A DNA stretch of 16,550 nucleotides from JANQPA01 sp964628385 (GTDB taxonomy: Bacteria > Bacteroidota > Bacteroidia > Chitinophagales > Saprospiraceae): positions 1 to 16,550 of the forward strand of contig CAZVOD010000094.1 of NCBI GenBank assembly GCA_964628385.1. Reading direction: 5' to 3'. Under the pieces are notes generated by a model. That model was given only the letters and a program-made list of their open reading frames with translations, was not told where the DNA came from and did no database searches. This document shows positions 1 through 7,660 of this stretch, piece after piece (the stretch's first letter is position 1; each line of letters opens with the position of its first letter). The position numbers were made by a program, and so were the translations under genes.

Positions 1-1560
1 GCCCGGAATGGACGTTTCCAGTAAGTAGGGTTCTCTGGGTAATTTCCAGTATTTTTTAAAATCATCGTACAATTGTAGTTCCTTACCCGTTTCAATAAAG
101 CCTTTTGAATTGCGAATTAGCTTTTCTCCCAGCCACTCCGTGCGCGGGCGAGTGCCTATGAAGACAAAAAGCGCTGCCGCTTCAGCCTCATAACAGCTAT
201 TTTTATCCAAATCTTCAATAACTAATCGGCTCAGGCGATCTTCCCCAAGAGCCTCTTTTACTTGCCTTCTGCCGTGCACATGGATATTTTCTATATCGTT
301 GATCTGGTCAATCAAATACGAAGACATACTGGAGCTAAGGTCCGGCTTTCGAATCAGTATGTGGACATCCTTAGCAAATTTTGATAAATAAACAGCACCC
401 TGACCTGCAGAATTTCCCCCACCTACTATATAAACACTTTGGTTTTTACAGGCATTGGCTTCTGTCATGGCGGCTCCGTAGTATACTCCTGCTCCTGAAA
501 ATTTTTCGGCACCCTGAGCCGGCAGCTTACGGTATTCTACTCCCGTGGTGATGACAATGCTCTTGGTGAGTATGGTATTGTCATTAGAAAGTTTTATGCG
601 CTTATAGTTGCCTTCATGCTCAACACTGACTACCTCTTGTGGAGACAGGAATTCAATGCCAAACCTGGTAGCCTGAGTTATCGCTCTGTGGGTAAGGTCA
701 GCTCCACTCAGTCCTTTGGGAAAACCCAAATAGTTCTCTATTCTGGAACTCGTACCGGCTTGCCCTCCCGGAGCTCGTCGCTCGATAAGCAAAGTTTTCA
801 GGCCTTCAGACCCCCCGTACACGCCGGCAGCTAGCCCGGCAGGCCCCGCTCCGACAATGGTCACATCATAGAGATCAGACTTGGCCGTAGGACTTAGCCC
901 TACTCTTTCGGCAAGTTGTTCCACCGGGGGATTAGCCAAAAACGTACCATCTTCAAAAAACACCGCTGGCAGGTCTTTGCGGTCAATATTATGCAAATCC
1001 AGCAGTTCTTGTCCCTTTTTATTACTTTCAATATCAATCCACTGGTAAGGTCGAAGGTTACCAGATAGAAAGTCTTTTATTTTGTGAGATTTTGGAGAAT
1101 ATTGATAACCAACGATCTTTATACCTCTAAATTCCGGATAATGAGAAATATGCCACTCGTCGAGCAGGTCATTCAGCACCGGGTAAAGTCGCTCTGCTGG
1201 TGGATCCCAGGGTTTTAGCAGATAATAATCCAGTTGAACATCATTAATGGCTTTAATAGCGGCTTCTGTATCTGCATAAGCTGTAAGCAATACGCGTTTT
1301 GCTGAAGGGTAAATGCCACCCGCCTTTTCTAAAAAATCAACACCACCCATCTCTGGCATTCGCTGGTCAGAAAGAAAAAGAGCTACTTCTTCTCCTTTTT
1401 TCTTTATTTCAAGTAAAGAATCCAGTGCCTCCTGGGCGGATTCAGAGCTGATTATTCGGTAGTCCTGCTTGAAAGCGGACCTCAAATCACGACGGATAGA
1501 CCTCAGCACCTGAGGGTCATCATCTATAGAAAAAATTATGGGTTTCTTAGCTTCAGCCAT
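1..1560 (-). CDS. Fused response-regulator receiver / glutaredoxin-fold / thioredoxin-reductase-like FAD oxidoreductase (C-terminus missing)
   Basis: The gene reads leftward from ATG at 1560 and runs off the window after 520 residues. Residues 1-125 are a CheY-type receiver, with acidic D13-D15, phospho-acceptor D65 followed by QRMP, T93 and the K116-P117 switch lysine. Residues about 145-222 look like a glutaredoxin/thioredoxin fold, including the cis-Pro-like LPAVFF segment near 198. The place where CxxC is expected reads S155-P-K-S158. From about 230 there is a low-molecular-weight thioredoxin reductase core: FAD-binding VGAGPAG at 236-242, ERRAPGGQAG after it, and NADPH-binding GGGNSA at 380-385. 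The CxxC of thioredoxin reductases, expected just before that motif, is replaced by YYGAA around 360-364. Databases name such fusions thioredoxin-disulfide reductase, but I infer that this one cannot do classical dithiol chemistry. It starts two bases after the kinase stop, so the kinase is its likely phosphodonor. Domain calls are confident; the reaction is unknown. Confidence 0.9.
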   Translation of the reverse strand, partial: MAEAKKPIIFSIDDDPQVLRSIRRDLRSAFKQDYRIISSESAQEALDSLLEIKKKGEEVALFLSDQRMPEMGGVDFLEKAGGIYPSAKRVLLTAYADTEAAIKAINDVQLDYYLLKPWDPPAERLYPVLNDLLDEWHISHYPEFRGIKIVGYQYSPKSHKIKDFLSGNLRPYQWIDIESNKKGQELLDLHNIDRKDLPAVFFEDGTFLANPPVEQLAERVGLSPTAKSDLYDVTIVGAGPAGLAAGVYGGSEGLKTLLIERRAPGGQAGTSSRIENYLGFPKGLSGADLTHRAITQATRFGIEFLSPQEVVSVEHEGNYKRIKLSNDNTILTKSIVITTGVEYRKLPAQGAEKFSGAGVYYGAAMTEANACKNQSVYIVGGGNSAGQGAVYLSKFAKDVHILIRKPDLSSSMSSYLIDQINDIENIHVHGRRQVKEALGEDRLSRLVIEDLDKNSCYEAEAAALFVFIGTRPRTEWLGEKLIRNSKGFIETGKELQLYDDFKKYWKLPREPYLLETSIPG

Positions 1561-1562
1561 TT

Positions 1563-3032
1563 TTATTTATCGGTTTTATTAGCAGGCTTGTTTGGCGCGG
1601 GGCTTCCCAGCAGATAAGCCTGGTTTTCAATTGGAAAGCAGAGTTCAAAGACCGTTTTACCCGGCTCTGAATTTACTTTTATGGTACCATTATGTTGATC
1701 TACGATCTTTTTTACGACATCCAGTCCGAGCCCTGTACCCTGACCTACGTCTTTAGTGGTATAAAAAGGTTCAAAGATTACTGTTAGGTCTTCCTCTGGA
1801 ATACCACTTCCGGTGTCTGATATATCTATACACACAAAATCACCTCTTTGAAAAGTATGGATCCCCAAAGTACCTTTATCTTCCATGGCATCTATCGCAT
1901 TATCGAAAATATTGGTCCAAACCTGATTTAACTCGCCGGGGTGTGCCGTGATCATGGGCAGGTTAGGGTCTAGGTTCTTTTCAATTTGAATATTTTTATT
2001 TCTTATTTTATGCTTTAGCATGATCAAAGTAGACTTGATCCCCTCATGGATAACCACTTTTTCGGCCGCAGTTCCTCTATCCATATGAGTGTATGATTTA
2101 ACAGCGCCAATGAGCGAAGCAATTCGGTTGGAAGCTTCCCGGATGTCTGTAACAATTTTTTCCATAGAAAGGGTACTGTCAAACCATCGCATGATAGCGG
2201 GCAAATGACGCCCTTTGATGATCTGATTTACCTGCTCCAGGTCTTCAACTGTAATGCCAAAATCCACAAAAGTATCGGCAATATCCTCTGCATCAGCCTC
2301 TAAACCTCTTTCTTCCAACCAGTCAGAAAGGTCTTCGGCTGCTTCTTCTCGTTCCAGCAGGCTCAGGTCAATCTGATGGAGGTTTTTGAGTTTGGAAAAA
2401 AGAATGGCATTAACCTGGTCTGTTTCTTCCGGGGTGATTTTCATGGTGATCACCGCCTTGAATTTTTCAGGAGTAGCGTGTGTTTTTTGATATAATTCTT
2501 CTACATCTCGCACGATAGCAGCCGCCGGATTATTGAGCTCGTGGGCCAGCCCGGCAGATAAACGGCCTAAAGCGGTGAGCTTCTCATCCTGAAAACGTAC
2601 TTGTGAATACTGCCGGATTCGGTTAGACATGATATTGACCAGGCGCTCAGTCAATTCATAACAGGTATTGACCATTTCCAGAAAATGGTCCTTGTGTAAT
2701 TCCAGCGTTTGAGTGGGCTCGATGATTCTACCCGAGGCACCGGCTTTTTTCATTCTGGAAAACGGCAGTACTCCTGTGACATATCCTTTTTCCTGAAATC
2801 CCAAATCTTTGATCTGTCTCTTATTCATTACAGCCAGGGTGTATTTCCCTTCCAATAAAATGATCATGTGATTAGTGGGCTGGCCATCCACAAAAAGCAT
2901 ATCACCTACCTCATACTGCTTATAATCTGACTTTTCAATGAGCCAATTGAGCGCAGCATCGTCTATACCTTTGAAAATATCCAGCTCTTTGAGCTTTTGT
3001 ATCAGGGTAGATGGTTTGGTCAAGACAGTCAT
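1563..3032 (-). CDS. Soluble sensor histidine kinase with N-terminal cyclic-nucleotide-binding-like domain
   Basis: This 489-residue protein has no membrane segment or signal peptide, so it should act in the cytosol. Residues about 15-130 match the cNMP-binding (Crp-type effector) fold, but no DNA-binding helix-turn-helix follows. The phospho-acceptor H-box is H164-E-L-N-N-P. The catalytic ATPase domain shows an N-box around N378 (NIFDNAIDAM), a G1 box D406-T-G-S-G, the F-box FEPFYTTK near 420 and the G2 box GQGTGLGL at 430-437. The H-to-N-box distance is about 214 residues, roughly 110 more than in typical kinases; the extra part (about 180-285) is helical and rich in acidic residues. Its stop lies two bases before the ATG of the fused receiver-oxidoreductase, so the two are almost certainly co-transcribed and form a cognate pair. 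The ligand of the N-terminal domain cannot be told from sequence. Confidence 0.92.
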   Translation of the reverse strand: MTVLTKPSTLIQKLKELDIFKGIDDAALNWLIEKSDYKQYEVGDMLFVDGQPTNHMIILLEGKYTLAVMNKRQIKDLGFQEKGYVTGVLPFSRMKKAGASGRIIEPTQTLELHKDHFLEMVNTCYELTERLVNIMSNRIRQYSQVRFQDEKLTALGRLSAGLAHELNNPAAAIVRDVEELYQKTHATPEKFKAVITMKITPEETDQVNAILFSKLKNLHQIDLSLLEREEAAEDLSDWLEERGLEADAEDIADTFVDFGITVEDLEQVNQIIKGRHLPAIMRWFDSTLSMEKIVTDIREASNRIASLIGAVKSYTHMDRGTAAEKVVIHEGIKSTLIMLKHKIRNKNIQIEKNLDPNLPMITAHPGELNQVWTNIFDNAIDAMEDKGTLGIHTFQRGDFVCIDISDTGSGIPEEDLTVIFEPFYTTKDVGQGTGLGLDVVKKIVDQHNGTIKVNSEPGKTVFELCFPIENQAYLLGSPAPNKPANKTDK

Positions 3033-3320
3033 ACGAAAAGGGTTGATTGGAATAAAAAACTACCATACACGCTTCGAAATTTATATACACTTTTTGAGGA
3101 ACTTTAGTTGTACCCAAATGGCTTGCCGTAGGTTGGTGAAATGCCGGATTGAACCGGCTGCTACACACTCGTAAAGAAAAGCCTGACCTTCATCTGTCCA
3201 AGAAAATACCCTACTGATCAAAAAAAAAAGCATGCCGGTAAAAAATAGGATAATTTTCTCCTGTTTTCAGAGCTATTCAGCCTGTTTTATTCGTCCTTTT
3301 ACTATTCGGAACTTATTTTA
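3033..3320. other. Divergent intergenic region, no gene seen
   Basis: This interval separates the leftward kinase operon from the rightward membrane-protein gene and must hold promoters for both. I found no good match to TAnnTTTG on either strand. It has homopolymer A tracts around 3220-3250. The open frames that cross its left part are only out-of-frame readings extending from the kinase gene. Confidence 0.5.
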
Positions 3321-4142
3321 GTGAAAAAGATAAACGTTATGGACCGTCCTCTAAAATTTATTGAAACTTTTCTGGAGCATCTTCGCCTTACGCTGAGGCA
3401 GCACGTGCTATCAGTCAAGTTTATCGTCAAATATAAAATTTGGGAAGGTCTTTGGGAATATGGCTGGGTAGCACGCATTTTGGTAATAATCGGTATTATT
3501 CTGGGCTTAAAACTAATGAGCCTTTATTTTTCAGTAATGGCTGAAGTATGGGAGATTGACCTGTTCTACTCAATGAGTACGGTAAGTAGCGTAGCCTGGG
3601 ATAGCCTAGCCTATAACTTTCTGGACGGTGGCTACAAATATGCGGTCTTGATCCTGCTGGAGATCGTCATCTTTCACGTTAGTAGGCGAACCGTATCTAT
3701 TCTGACAGGCGTTCAGGAAGAGCCTACTTTTAAGAATTTTATCAAGGCACAAGTAAGAATGATAAAAGTCAGTTTTAGAGCTTGGATAACGGAGGCTATT
3801 CTGGTAAGTATCATAGGAGTAGTACTGAGTGACTTTGAAGTATTTAATCTCCTGGAATCTGTCATAGTATTTTGCCTGAGTTGTTATTTCATAGGTCTGG
3901 GGATTGTAGATAATTACAATGAGCAATTTGGTTTATCCATTAAAGAAAGTTTTCAATTTACCAAAAAGTACATTGGAGTAGCTTTTGGTGCCGGGTTGGT
4001 ATTACAGCTATTCTTCCTCGTACCGCTTGCAGGAGCAGTAATTGGGCCTTTTCTGTCTTCTGTAGCAGTGGCTTTAGCTATGTTTAAACTTTCAGATTTA
4101 CATATTCAAGCCCTGAAAGCTACCAAAGGAGCTATTGGTTAG
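3321..4142 (+). CDS. Uncharacterised multi-pass membrane protein
   Basis: The 273-residue product has no motif I recognise with certainty. It has a charged, amphipathic N-terminal stretch of about 48 residues. Hydrophobic segments follow at about 50-72, 105-120, 157-170, 177-196 and 216-255, the last probably two helices separated by the VPLAG turn at 234-238, so five or six membrane spans are likely. A polar cytosolic-looking loop lies at about 121-155. The pattern, with a proline/glycine-rich break between the last two helices, recalls EI24/CysZ-type membrane proteins, but that is only a topological resemblance. The first possible start is GTG at 3321; ATG at 3339 (residue 7) is an equally plausible start because neither has a clear ribosome binding site. 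It stands alone, diverging from the kinase operon. Confidence 0.75.
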   Translation: MKKINVMDRPLKFIETFLEHLRLTLRQHVLSVKFIVKYKIWEGLWEYGWVARILVIIGIILGLKLMSLYFSVMAEVWEIDLFYSMSTVSSVAWDSLAYNFLDGGYKYAVLILLEIVIFHVSRRTVSILTGVQEEPTFKNFIKAQVRMIKVSFRAWITEAILVSIIGVVLSDFEVFNLLESVIVFCLSCYFIGLGIVDNYNEQFGLSIKESFQFTKKYIGVAFGAGLVLQLFFLVPLAGAVIGPFLSSVAVALAMFKLSDLHIQALKATKGAIG

Positions 4143-4353
4143 ATTTTTAAATAAACTTGTTGAGAGGATTTAGAAAAAACTATTCTAATGCCCTGTAAAC
4201 AAGCCCGATAAAGAAAAAACCTTGCTGGTATTGATGTAGCGGAATTGTTCTTTTGCTTCCTATCGGCTGATATATACAGGTAGTCGTCAATAGAGGACAT
4301 CCTTTATACATAATACTTTGCTTCGCTTTTGTAAAAAGAAATCATAACTGACT

Positions 4354-5238
4354 GTGAGTAGAAAAAAGCGAATTGAAGAGATTAGCCTCTTTGAAGAGGC
4401 CCGCCTTGTACTGAAATCCGGCGCCATCCACCGCTTAAGAGAGCTGATCGAAGAAAATGGGGAGCTGGTTCATCTGAGGGATATCCCAGACAACCGGGGT
4501 ATCCAAAGTACACTGCTGCACGAGATTACAGGAATGGGCGATTTACAATGGCCAGAAAATGCCGGCGAGATAGCCGAGCTACTACTAAGCAACGGCGCAG
4601 CACCTGACGTAGGAGAGTCCGAATATGGTGGAGAAACGCCACTGCATCATGCGGTGAGTGTCAATAATGTTCAAGTGGCAGAAGTATTGTTGAAAAATGG
4701 CGCTGATCCGGAGCGTACCGGCCGATACGACGGAATAATAGATACAGCGCTGGGCTACGCGCTCTTTTACAGTATAGATAAACGCCTGCCCGTCTATTTT
4801 AGGAACTGCCCGGAACTACTTATCGACTATGGAGCCAGGATATACTTACCATTTGCCGCCGCTTTAGGAGATACAATGCTGCTGAAAGAAGCTTTTTATG
4901 AGAACGGAGAGCTGAAAGAAGACAGGAATCGTGGTAAAGATAAAGAAAAAATGCTTCAGCAGGCTTTGATGTTTGCCTGCAGGAAAGGTCAGGTTGAAAG
5001 TGCTGAATTCTTACTGCAAAAAGGAGCTGATCCCAATAAAAAAATGAGTTTTTTTAGCCACGAAGCAACCCCGCTTCATCTGGCAAGCGAACAAAATGAT
5101 CAGGTAGAGCTAGTGAAAACACTGCTGGGTTTTGGTGCTCAAACCAAAATCAAGGACGGTATTTATAACGCCACTGCCGAGGGGTGGGCGATGTTTTGTG
5201 GGCAGGAAAAGGTTTATGAGCTATTGAGGAAAATTTGA
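4354..5238 (+). CDS. Ankyrin-repeat protein
   Basis: The 294-residue product contains several ankyrin repeats. The clearest consensus pieces are TPLHHA at 95-100 with VAEVLLKNGADPE at 108-120, SAEFLLQKGADPN at 216-228, and TPLHLASEQND at 239-249 with VKTLLGFGA at 254-262. Weaker units are AELLLSNGAAPD at 74-85 and PELLIDYGAR at 153-162. There is no signal peptide or membrane segment, so it is probably a cytosolic protein-binding scaffold; no partner or enzymatic domain is visible. The start is GTG at 4354: an in-frame TAA at 4345 excludes any earlier start, and the next in-frame ATG lies inside the repeats. The 211 bases upstream hold no gene. The gene converges on the phosphopantetheinyl transferase, with 83 bases between the two stops. 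Confidence 0.88.
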   Translation: MSRKKRIEEISLFEEARLVLKSGAIHRLRELIEENGELVHLRDIPDNRGIQSTLLHEITGMGDLQWPENAGEIAELLLSNGAAPDVGESEYGGETPLHHAVSVNNVQVAEVLLKNGADPERTGRYDGIIDTALGYALFYSIDKRLPVYFRNCPELLIDYGARIYLPFAAALGDTMLLKEAFYENGELKEDRNRGKDKEKMLQQALMFACRKGQVESAEFLLQKGADPNKKMSFFSHEATPLHLASEQNDQVELVKTLLGFGAQTKIKDGIYNATAEGWAMFCGQEKVYELLRKI

Positions 5239-5321
5239 AGGATTTATCAGACTTGCCTTAAAAGTATTAAAAGAGGTTCAATCTGGTGGTTGTTCCATCG
5301 GCTTAGCCCTTCGCAACCAGT

Positions 5322-5960
5322 CTATTGTTCTATGGCGTAGACGAGTGTGTAATTTTCAAAAAAGTTGTAGCCCAGGTGATAATTCCAGCTATTTCTACCT
5401 TTTAGAATTTTTCCTTTAAAGAAGCCGCCCTTAAAAGTTAGGGTAAAAGGATCTATAGAAATATTGTGGCAAAAATTAAGCTGCCGCCTTCCGTAAGCTT
5501 TGTAAAGGGCTTCTTTTGCACCCCAGTAGACGTGTAAATGCCACAGCTTATGGTCTTTATCCAGGCTATCTGTTTCTTTATTACTAAGAAATTTATGGGC
5601 CAGCCTTTCTATTTTGGGGACATACTGCTGTATATCAATACCCACTCTTTTGGGCGCTGCAATGGCAGCCGCTATTTTGCGGGAATGGCTGATAGAAATT
5701 TGGAATGGTGAATTTTCAAGATGAGGCTTACCATATTTATCCTTAATGAACAAACCACGTTTTTCCCTCCCGGACATTTCATGGATAAGCAGCCTTGCAG
5801 CCAACCATTCCAAACGGCGATGCCCCTTGATTTTATCCAATTGTTCCTGTTCGGACTTTTCCAGATTTAATTGATCCAGGAACCAATTTTCTTCTTCTTT
5901 GATTGCCCACATGCCAATTTCCCCGTGTGGCTCCAGCAGTTTGTTGAATGATATCGGCAT
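5322..5960 (-). CDS. 4'-phosphopantetheinyl transferase superfamily protein (Sfp-like)
   Basis: Enzymes of this family move the phosphopantetheine arm of coenzyme A onto a serine of acyl- or peptidyl-carrier proteins, using Mg2+. The 212-residue length suits the two-pseudo-domain Sfp/AcpT-like class. Visible family motifs are the GKPHL and ISISHS segments at 77-93, the metal-binding V106-G-I-D109 and W146-G-A-K149-E150-A151, the signature WxxKEA. No carrier protein, fatty-acid, polyketide or peptide synthase gene lies in the window, so the target cannot be inferred. It is transcribed leftward from a region shared with the WD40 gene; a -7 box match lies just upstream of the ATG. Whether it serves primary lipid synthesis or a secondary metabolite is open. 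Confidence 0.93.
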   Translation of the reverse strand: MPISFNKLLEPHGEIGMWAIKEEENWFLDQLNLEKSEQEQLDKIKGHRRLEWLAARLLIHEMSGREKRGLFIKDKYGKPHLENSPFQISISHSRKIAAAIAAPKRVGIDIQQYVPKIERLAHKFLSNKETDSLDKDHKLWHLHVYWGAKEALYKAYGRRQLNFCHNISIDPFTLTFKGGFFKGKILKGRNSWNYHLGYNFFENYTLVYAIEQ

Positions 5961-5984
5961 AACTATTCAATCGAGTTTGAGAAA

Positions 5985-5992
5985 CAAAGGTA
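5985..5992 (-). promoter_or_regulatory. Candidate Bacteroidota -7 box for the phosphopantetheinyl transferase gene
   Basis: On the minus strand the sequence reads TACCTTTG, an exact match to the Bacteroidota -7 consensus TAnnTTTG, 24 bases upstream of the ATG at 5960. No convincing -33 TTG sits at the usual spacing, so this rests on the -7 match and its position. Confidence 0.5.
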
Positions 5993-6000
5993 TACAATAC

Positions 6001-6024
6001 TTGTTAAAATTGAAATATTAACAA
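6001..6024. promoter_or_regulatory. Operator-like inverted repeat between divergent genes
   Basis: TTGTTAA at 6001-6007 and TTAACAA at 6018-6024 form a perfect 7-bp inverted repeat with a 10-base AT-rich spacer. It lies between the two candidate promoters of the divergent transferase and WD40 genes, a position suited to a dimeric regulator. In AT-rich DNA a chance origin is possible. Confidence 0.3.
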
Positions 6025-6031
6025 ATCCAAG

Positions 6032-6060
6032 TTGCTATTAAAGCGGGATTTGTAGATTTA
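6032..6060 (+). promoter_or_regulatory. Candidate promoter for the WD40 gene
   Basis: TTG at 6032-6034 is followed after 18 bases by TAGATTTA at 6053-6060, which matches the Bacteroidota -7 box TAnnTTTG at all but the last base. Transcription would start about 40-45 bases before the proposed TTG start codon. Confidence 0.35.
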
Positions 6061-6109
6061 ATTTTCACAGCTTAAAGATTAGGATTATAGATAAACCACT
6101 GCAAATACT

Positions 6110-7012
6110 TTGGAAGTAAAAAAAATACAACAACTCACAGGGCACAACGGGGCGATATTCACGCTAGATTCTTTCAAACAGGCCAATGAATTCCTTTCAG
6201 GAGCAGGCGATGGCTGGATAGTGAACTGGGATCTCAACGATCCCGAAATGGGCCGTTTAGTGGCCAAGGTAGAGACGCAGGTATTTACCATCAAATATTT
6301 ACCCCAACATCATAAAGTTGTCGTAGGGAATATGAACGGTGGTGTACACTGGGTAAACCTTGATAATCCTTCCAAAACCAAAAATATAGCGCATCATAGG
6401 AATGGTGTCTTTGCCTTCATAGAAATTGGGGGGCAGGTATTATCAGCCGGAGGAGCCGGTATGCTTACCAAATGGAGTATAGAAGAAGAAAGAGCTGTAG
6501 AAACTATTCAAATCACCAACAAAAGCCTGCGTAGCCTGGATTTTTACCCCGAACGAAACTTGCTGGCCGTGGGAGCAAGTGATCATAATATTTATTTAAT
6601 AAATCCATCTACCTTTGAGATCAAATCTACGATTGAAAAGGCACACGGCAACTCGGTGTTTTGTGTTCGCTTTAGTCCGAATGGCCAACATCTGGTCAGC
6701 GGAGGGCGTGATGCTCACCTGAATGTCTGGGACTTGGACTCGCTGAATTTAATATCCAGCCAGCCCGCTCACTGGTATACCATTAATAATATTACTTTCC
6801 ATCCTGATGGACAGCTGCTCGCTACAGGTAGCCGGGATAAAACAGTTAAAATATGGGACGCCGAAACCTATGAGCTGCTTAAAGTTCTGGATACCGTTCG
6901 GTCGGGATGCCACGTCAACTCCGTTAATTGCCTGTATTGGTCCAGGTACAATAATACCTTGATTTCTTGTAGTGATGATAGAAGTATCATTTTATGGGAA
7001 ATAGTGCCATAA
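6110..7012 (+). CDS. WD40-repeat beta-propeller protein
   Basis: The 300-residue product is almost entirely WD40 repeats. Seven units can be counted, ending near W40 (NWDL), 84 (WVNL), 123 (KWSI), 165 (YLIN), 208 (VWDL), 250 (IWDA) and 297 (LWEI). Repeats five and six are the most canonical, with GH/AH dipeptides and SGGRD or TGSRD loops. Seven blades make one complete propeller, so the protein is likely a stand-alone cytosolic scaffold; there is no signal peptide and no attached enzyme domain. The start is taken as TTG at 6110: an in-frame TAA at 6092 blocks earlier starts, and the next in-frame ATG lies after the first blade, which would break the propeller. It precedes the dCTP deaminase by 111 bases on the same strand; no functional link is evident. 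Confidence 0.88.
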   Translation: MEVKKIQQLTGHNGAIFTLDSFKQANEFLSGAGDGWIVNWDLNDPEMGRLVAKVETQVFTIKYLPQHHKVVVGNMNGGVHWVNLDNPSKTKNIAHHRNGVFAFIEIGGQVLSAGGAGMLTKWSIEEERAVETIQITNKSLRSLDFYPERNLLAVGASDHNIYLINPSTFEIKSTIEKAHGNSVFCVRFSPNGQHLVSGGRDAHLNVWDLDSLNLISSQPAHWYTINNITFHPDGQLLATGSRDKTVKIWDAETYELLKVLDTVRSGCHVNSVNCLYWSRYNNTLISCSDDRSIILWEIVP

Positions 7013-7123
7013 GTTTTTTTAAAAACATTTTTACAGGAGTTGTCAAAATCTCAATAAGTTTCTAGCTTACCACTCTTTTCAGGCCGGGATGATCTGTCCT
7101 GTTTATTGTAATATTGATTCAGC

Positions 7124-7660
7124 ATGATTTTATCAGACATAAAGATACTGGAGGCTATTGAAAGTGGAGAAATTGTAATTGAGCCTTTCCGAGTCGAGTG
7201 TTTAGGGACGAACTCCTACGATGTGCATTTGGGCCAATACCTCGCCATTTATAAAGATCATATCCTGGATGCCAGAAAACACAATCAGATAGAGCACCTG
7301 GAAATACCGGAAACGGGGTTTGTATTACATCCCAATACGCTTTACCTGGGCGTAACGCAGGAATACACCGAAACTCATAATGCTGTTCCTTTTTTGGAAG
7401 GCAAATCCAGTGTTGGTAGACTTGGCATAGATATTCATGCTACAGCAGGTAAGGGAGATGTTGGCTTTTGTAATACCTGGACTTTGGAAATCTCCTGTAC
7501 CCATCCGGTGAGAGTATACGCAGGCATGCCCATCGGGCAATTGATTTATTTCAAAGTAGAAGGAGAAATCAAGAATTATTATAATAAAAAGGCTAACGCC
7601 AAATATACAGAGAGAACTATCCGGCCGGTAGAGAGTATGATGTGGAGAAATAAGTTTTAG
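7124..7660 (+). CDS. dcd: dCTP deaminase
   Basis: This enzyme deaminates dCTP to dUTP, feeding dUMP into thymidylate synthesis in the cytosol. The 178-residue length is close to that of the family. Visible landmarks are the LGTNSYDVHLG segment near 27-37, the phosphate-binding KSSVGRLGI at 94-102 (S95, S96, R99), the catalytic glutamate E122 in TLEI, the GMPIGQL turn at 134-140 and the C-terminal AKYTERT at 159-165, equivalent to the lid that closes over substrate. Sequence alone does not tell whether it also hydrolyses dUTP, as the bifunctional archaeal-type members do. The start ATG at 7124 is supported by the conserved MILSD beginning. Its TAG stop overlaps the TAA of the convergent barrel-protein gene. 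It looks like a housekeeping enzyme rather than a defence protein. Confidence 0.94.
   Translation: MILSDIKILEAIESGEIVIEPFRVECLGTNSYDVHLGQYLAIYKDHILDARKHNQIEHLEIPETGFVLHPNTLYLGVTQEYTETHNAVPFLEGKSSVGRLGIDIHATAGKGDVGFCNTWTLEISCTHPVRVYAGMPIGQLIYFKVEGEIKNYYNKKANAKYTERTIRPVESMMWRNKF

Noticed and set aside
2935..3174. Open frames on both strands at the start of the kinase gene
   Set aside because: They overlap the kinase N-terminus, which shows clear cNMP-binding-domain sequence, and have no protein features of their own.
5287..5319. TGGTTG...CAACCA hairpin between the convergent ankyrin and transferase genes as a bidirectional terminator
   Set aside because: Only a 6-bp stem around a 21-base loop with no U-tract on either side; too weak to list.
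4354..7012. Ankyrin and WD40 proteins as parts of a toxin or conflict system
   Set aside because: No toxin, nuclease, TIR or NACHT-like domain, no immunity gene and no mobile-element marks are visible; they read as plain scaffold proteins.
7109..7116. TAATATTG as a -7 box for dcd
   Set aside because: It lies only seven bases before the ATG, lacks a -33 element and would leave almost no leader.
7124..7660. dCTP deaminase as part of a phage-defence nucleotide-depletion system
   Set aside because: It has the normal length and motifs of the housekeeping enzyme, carries no fused sensor or kinase-like domain, and has no defence gene beside it.
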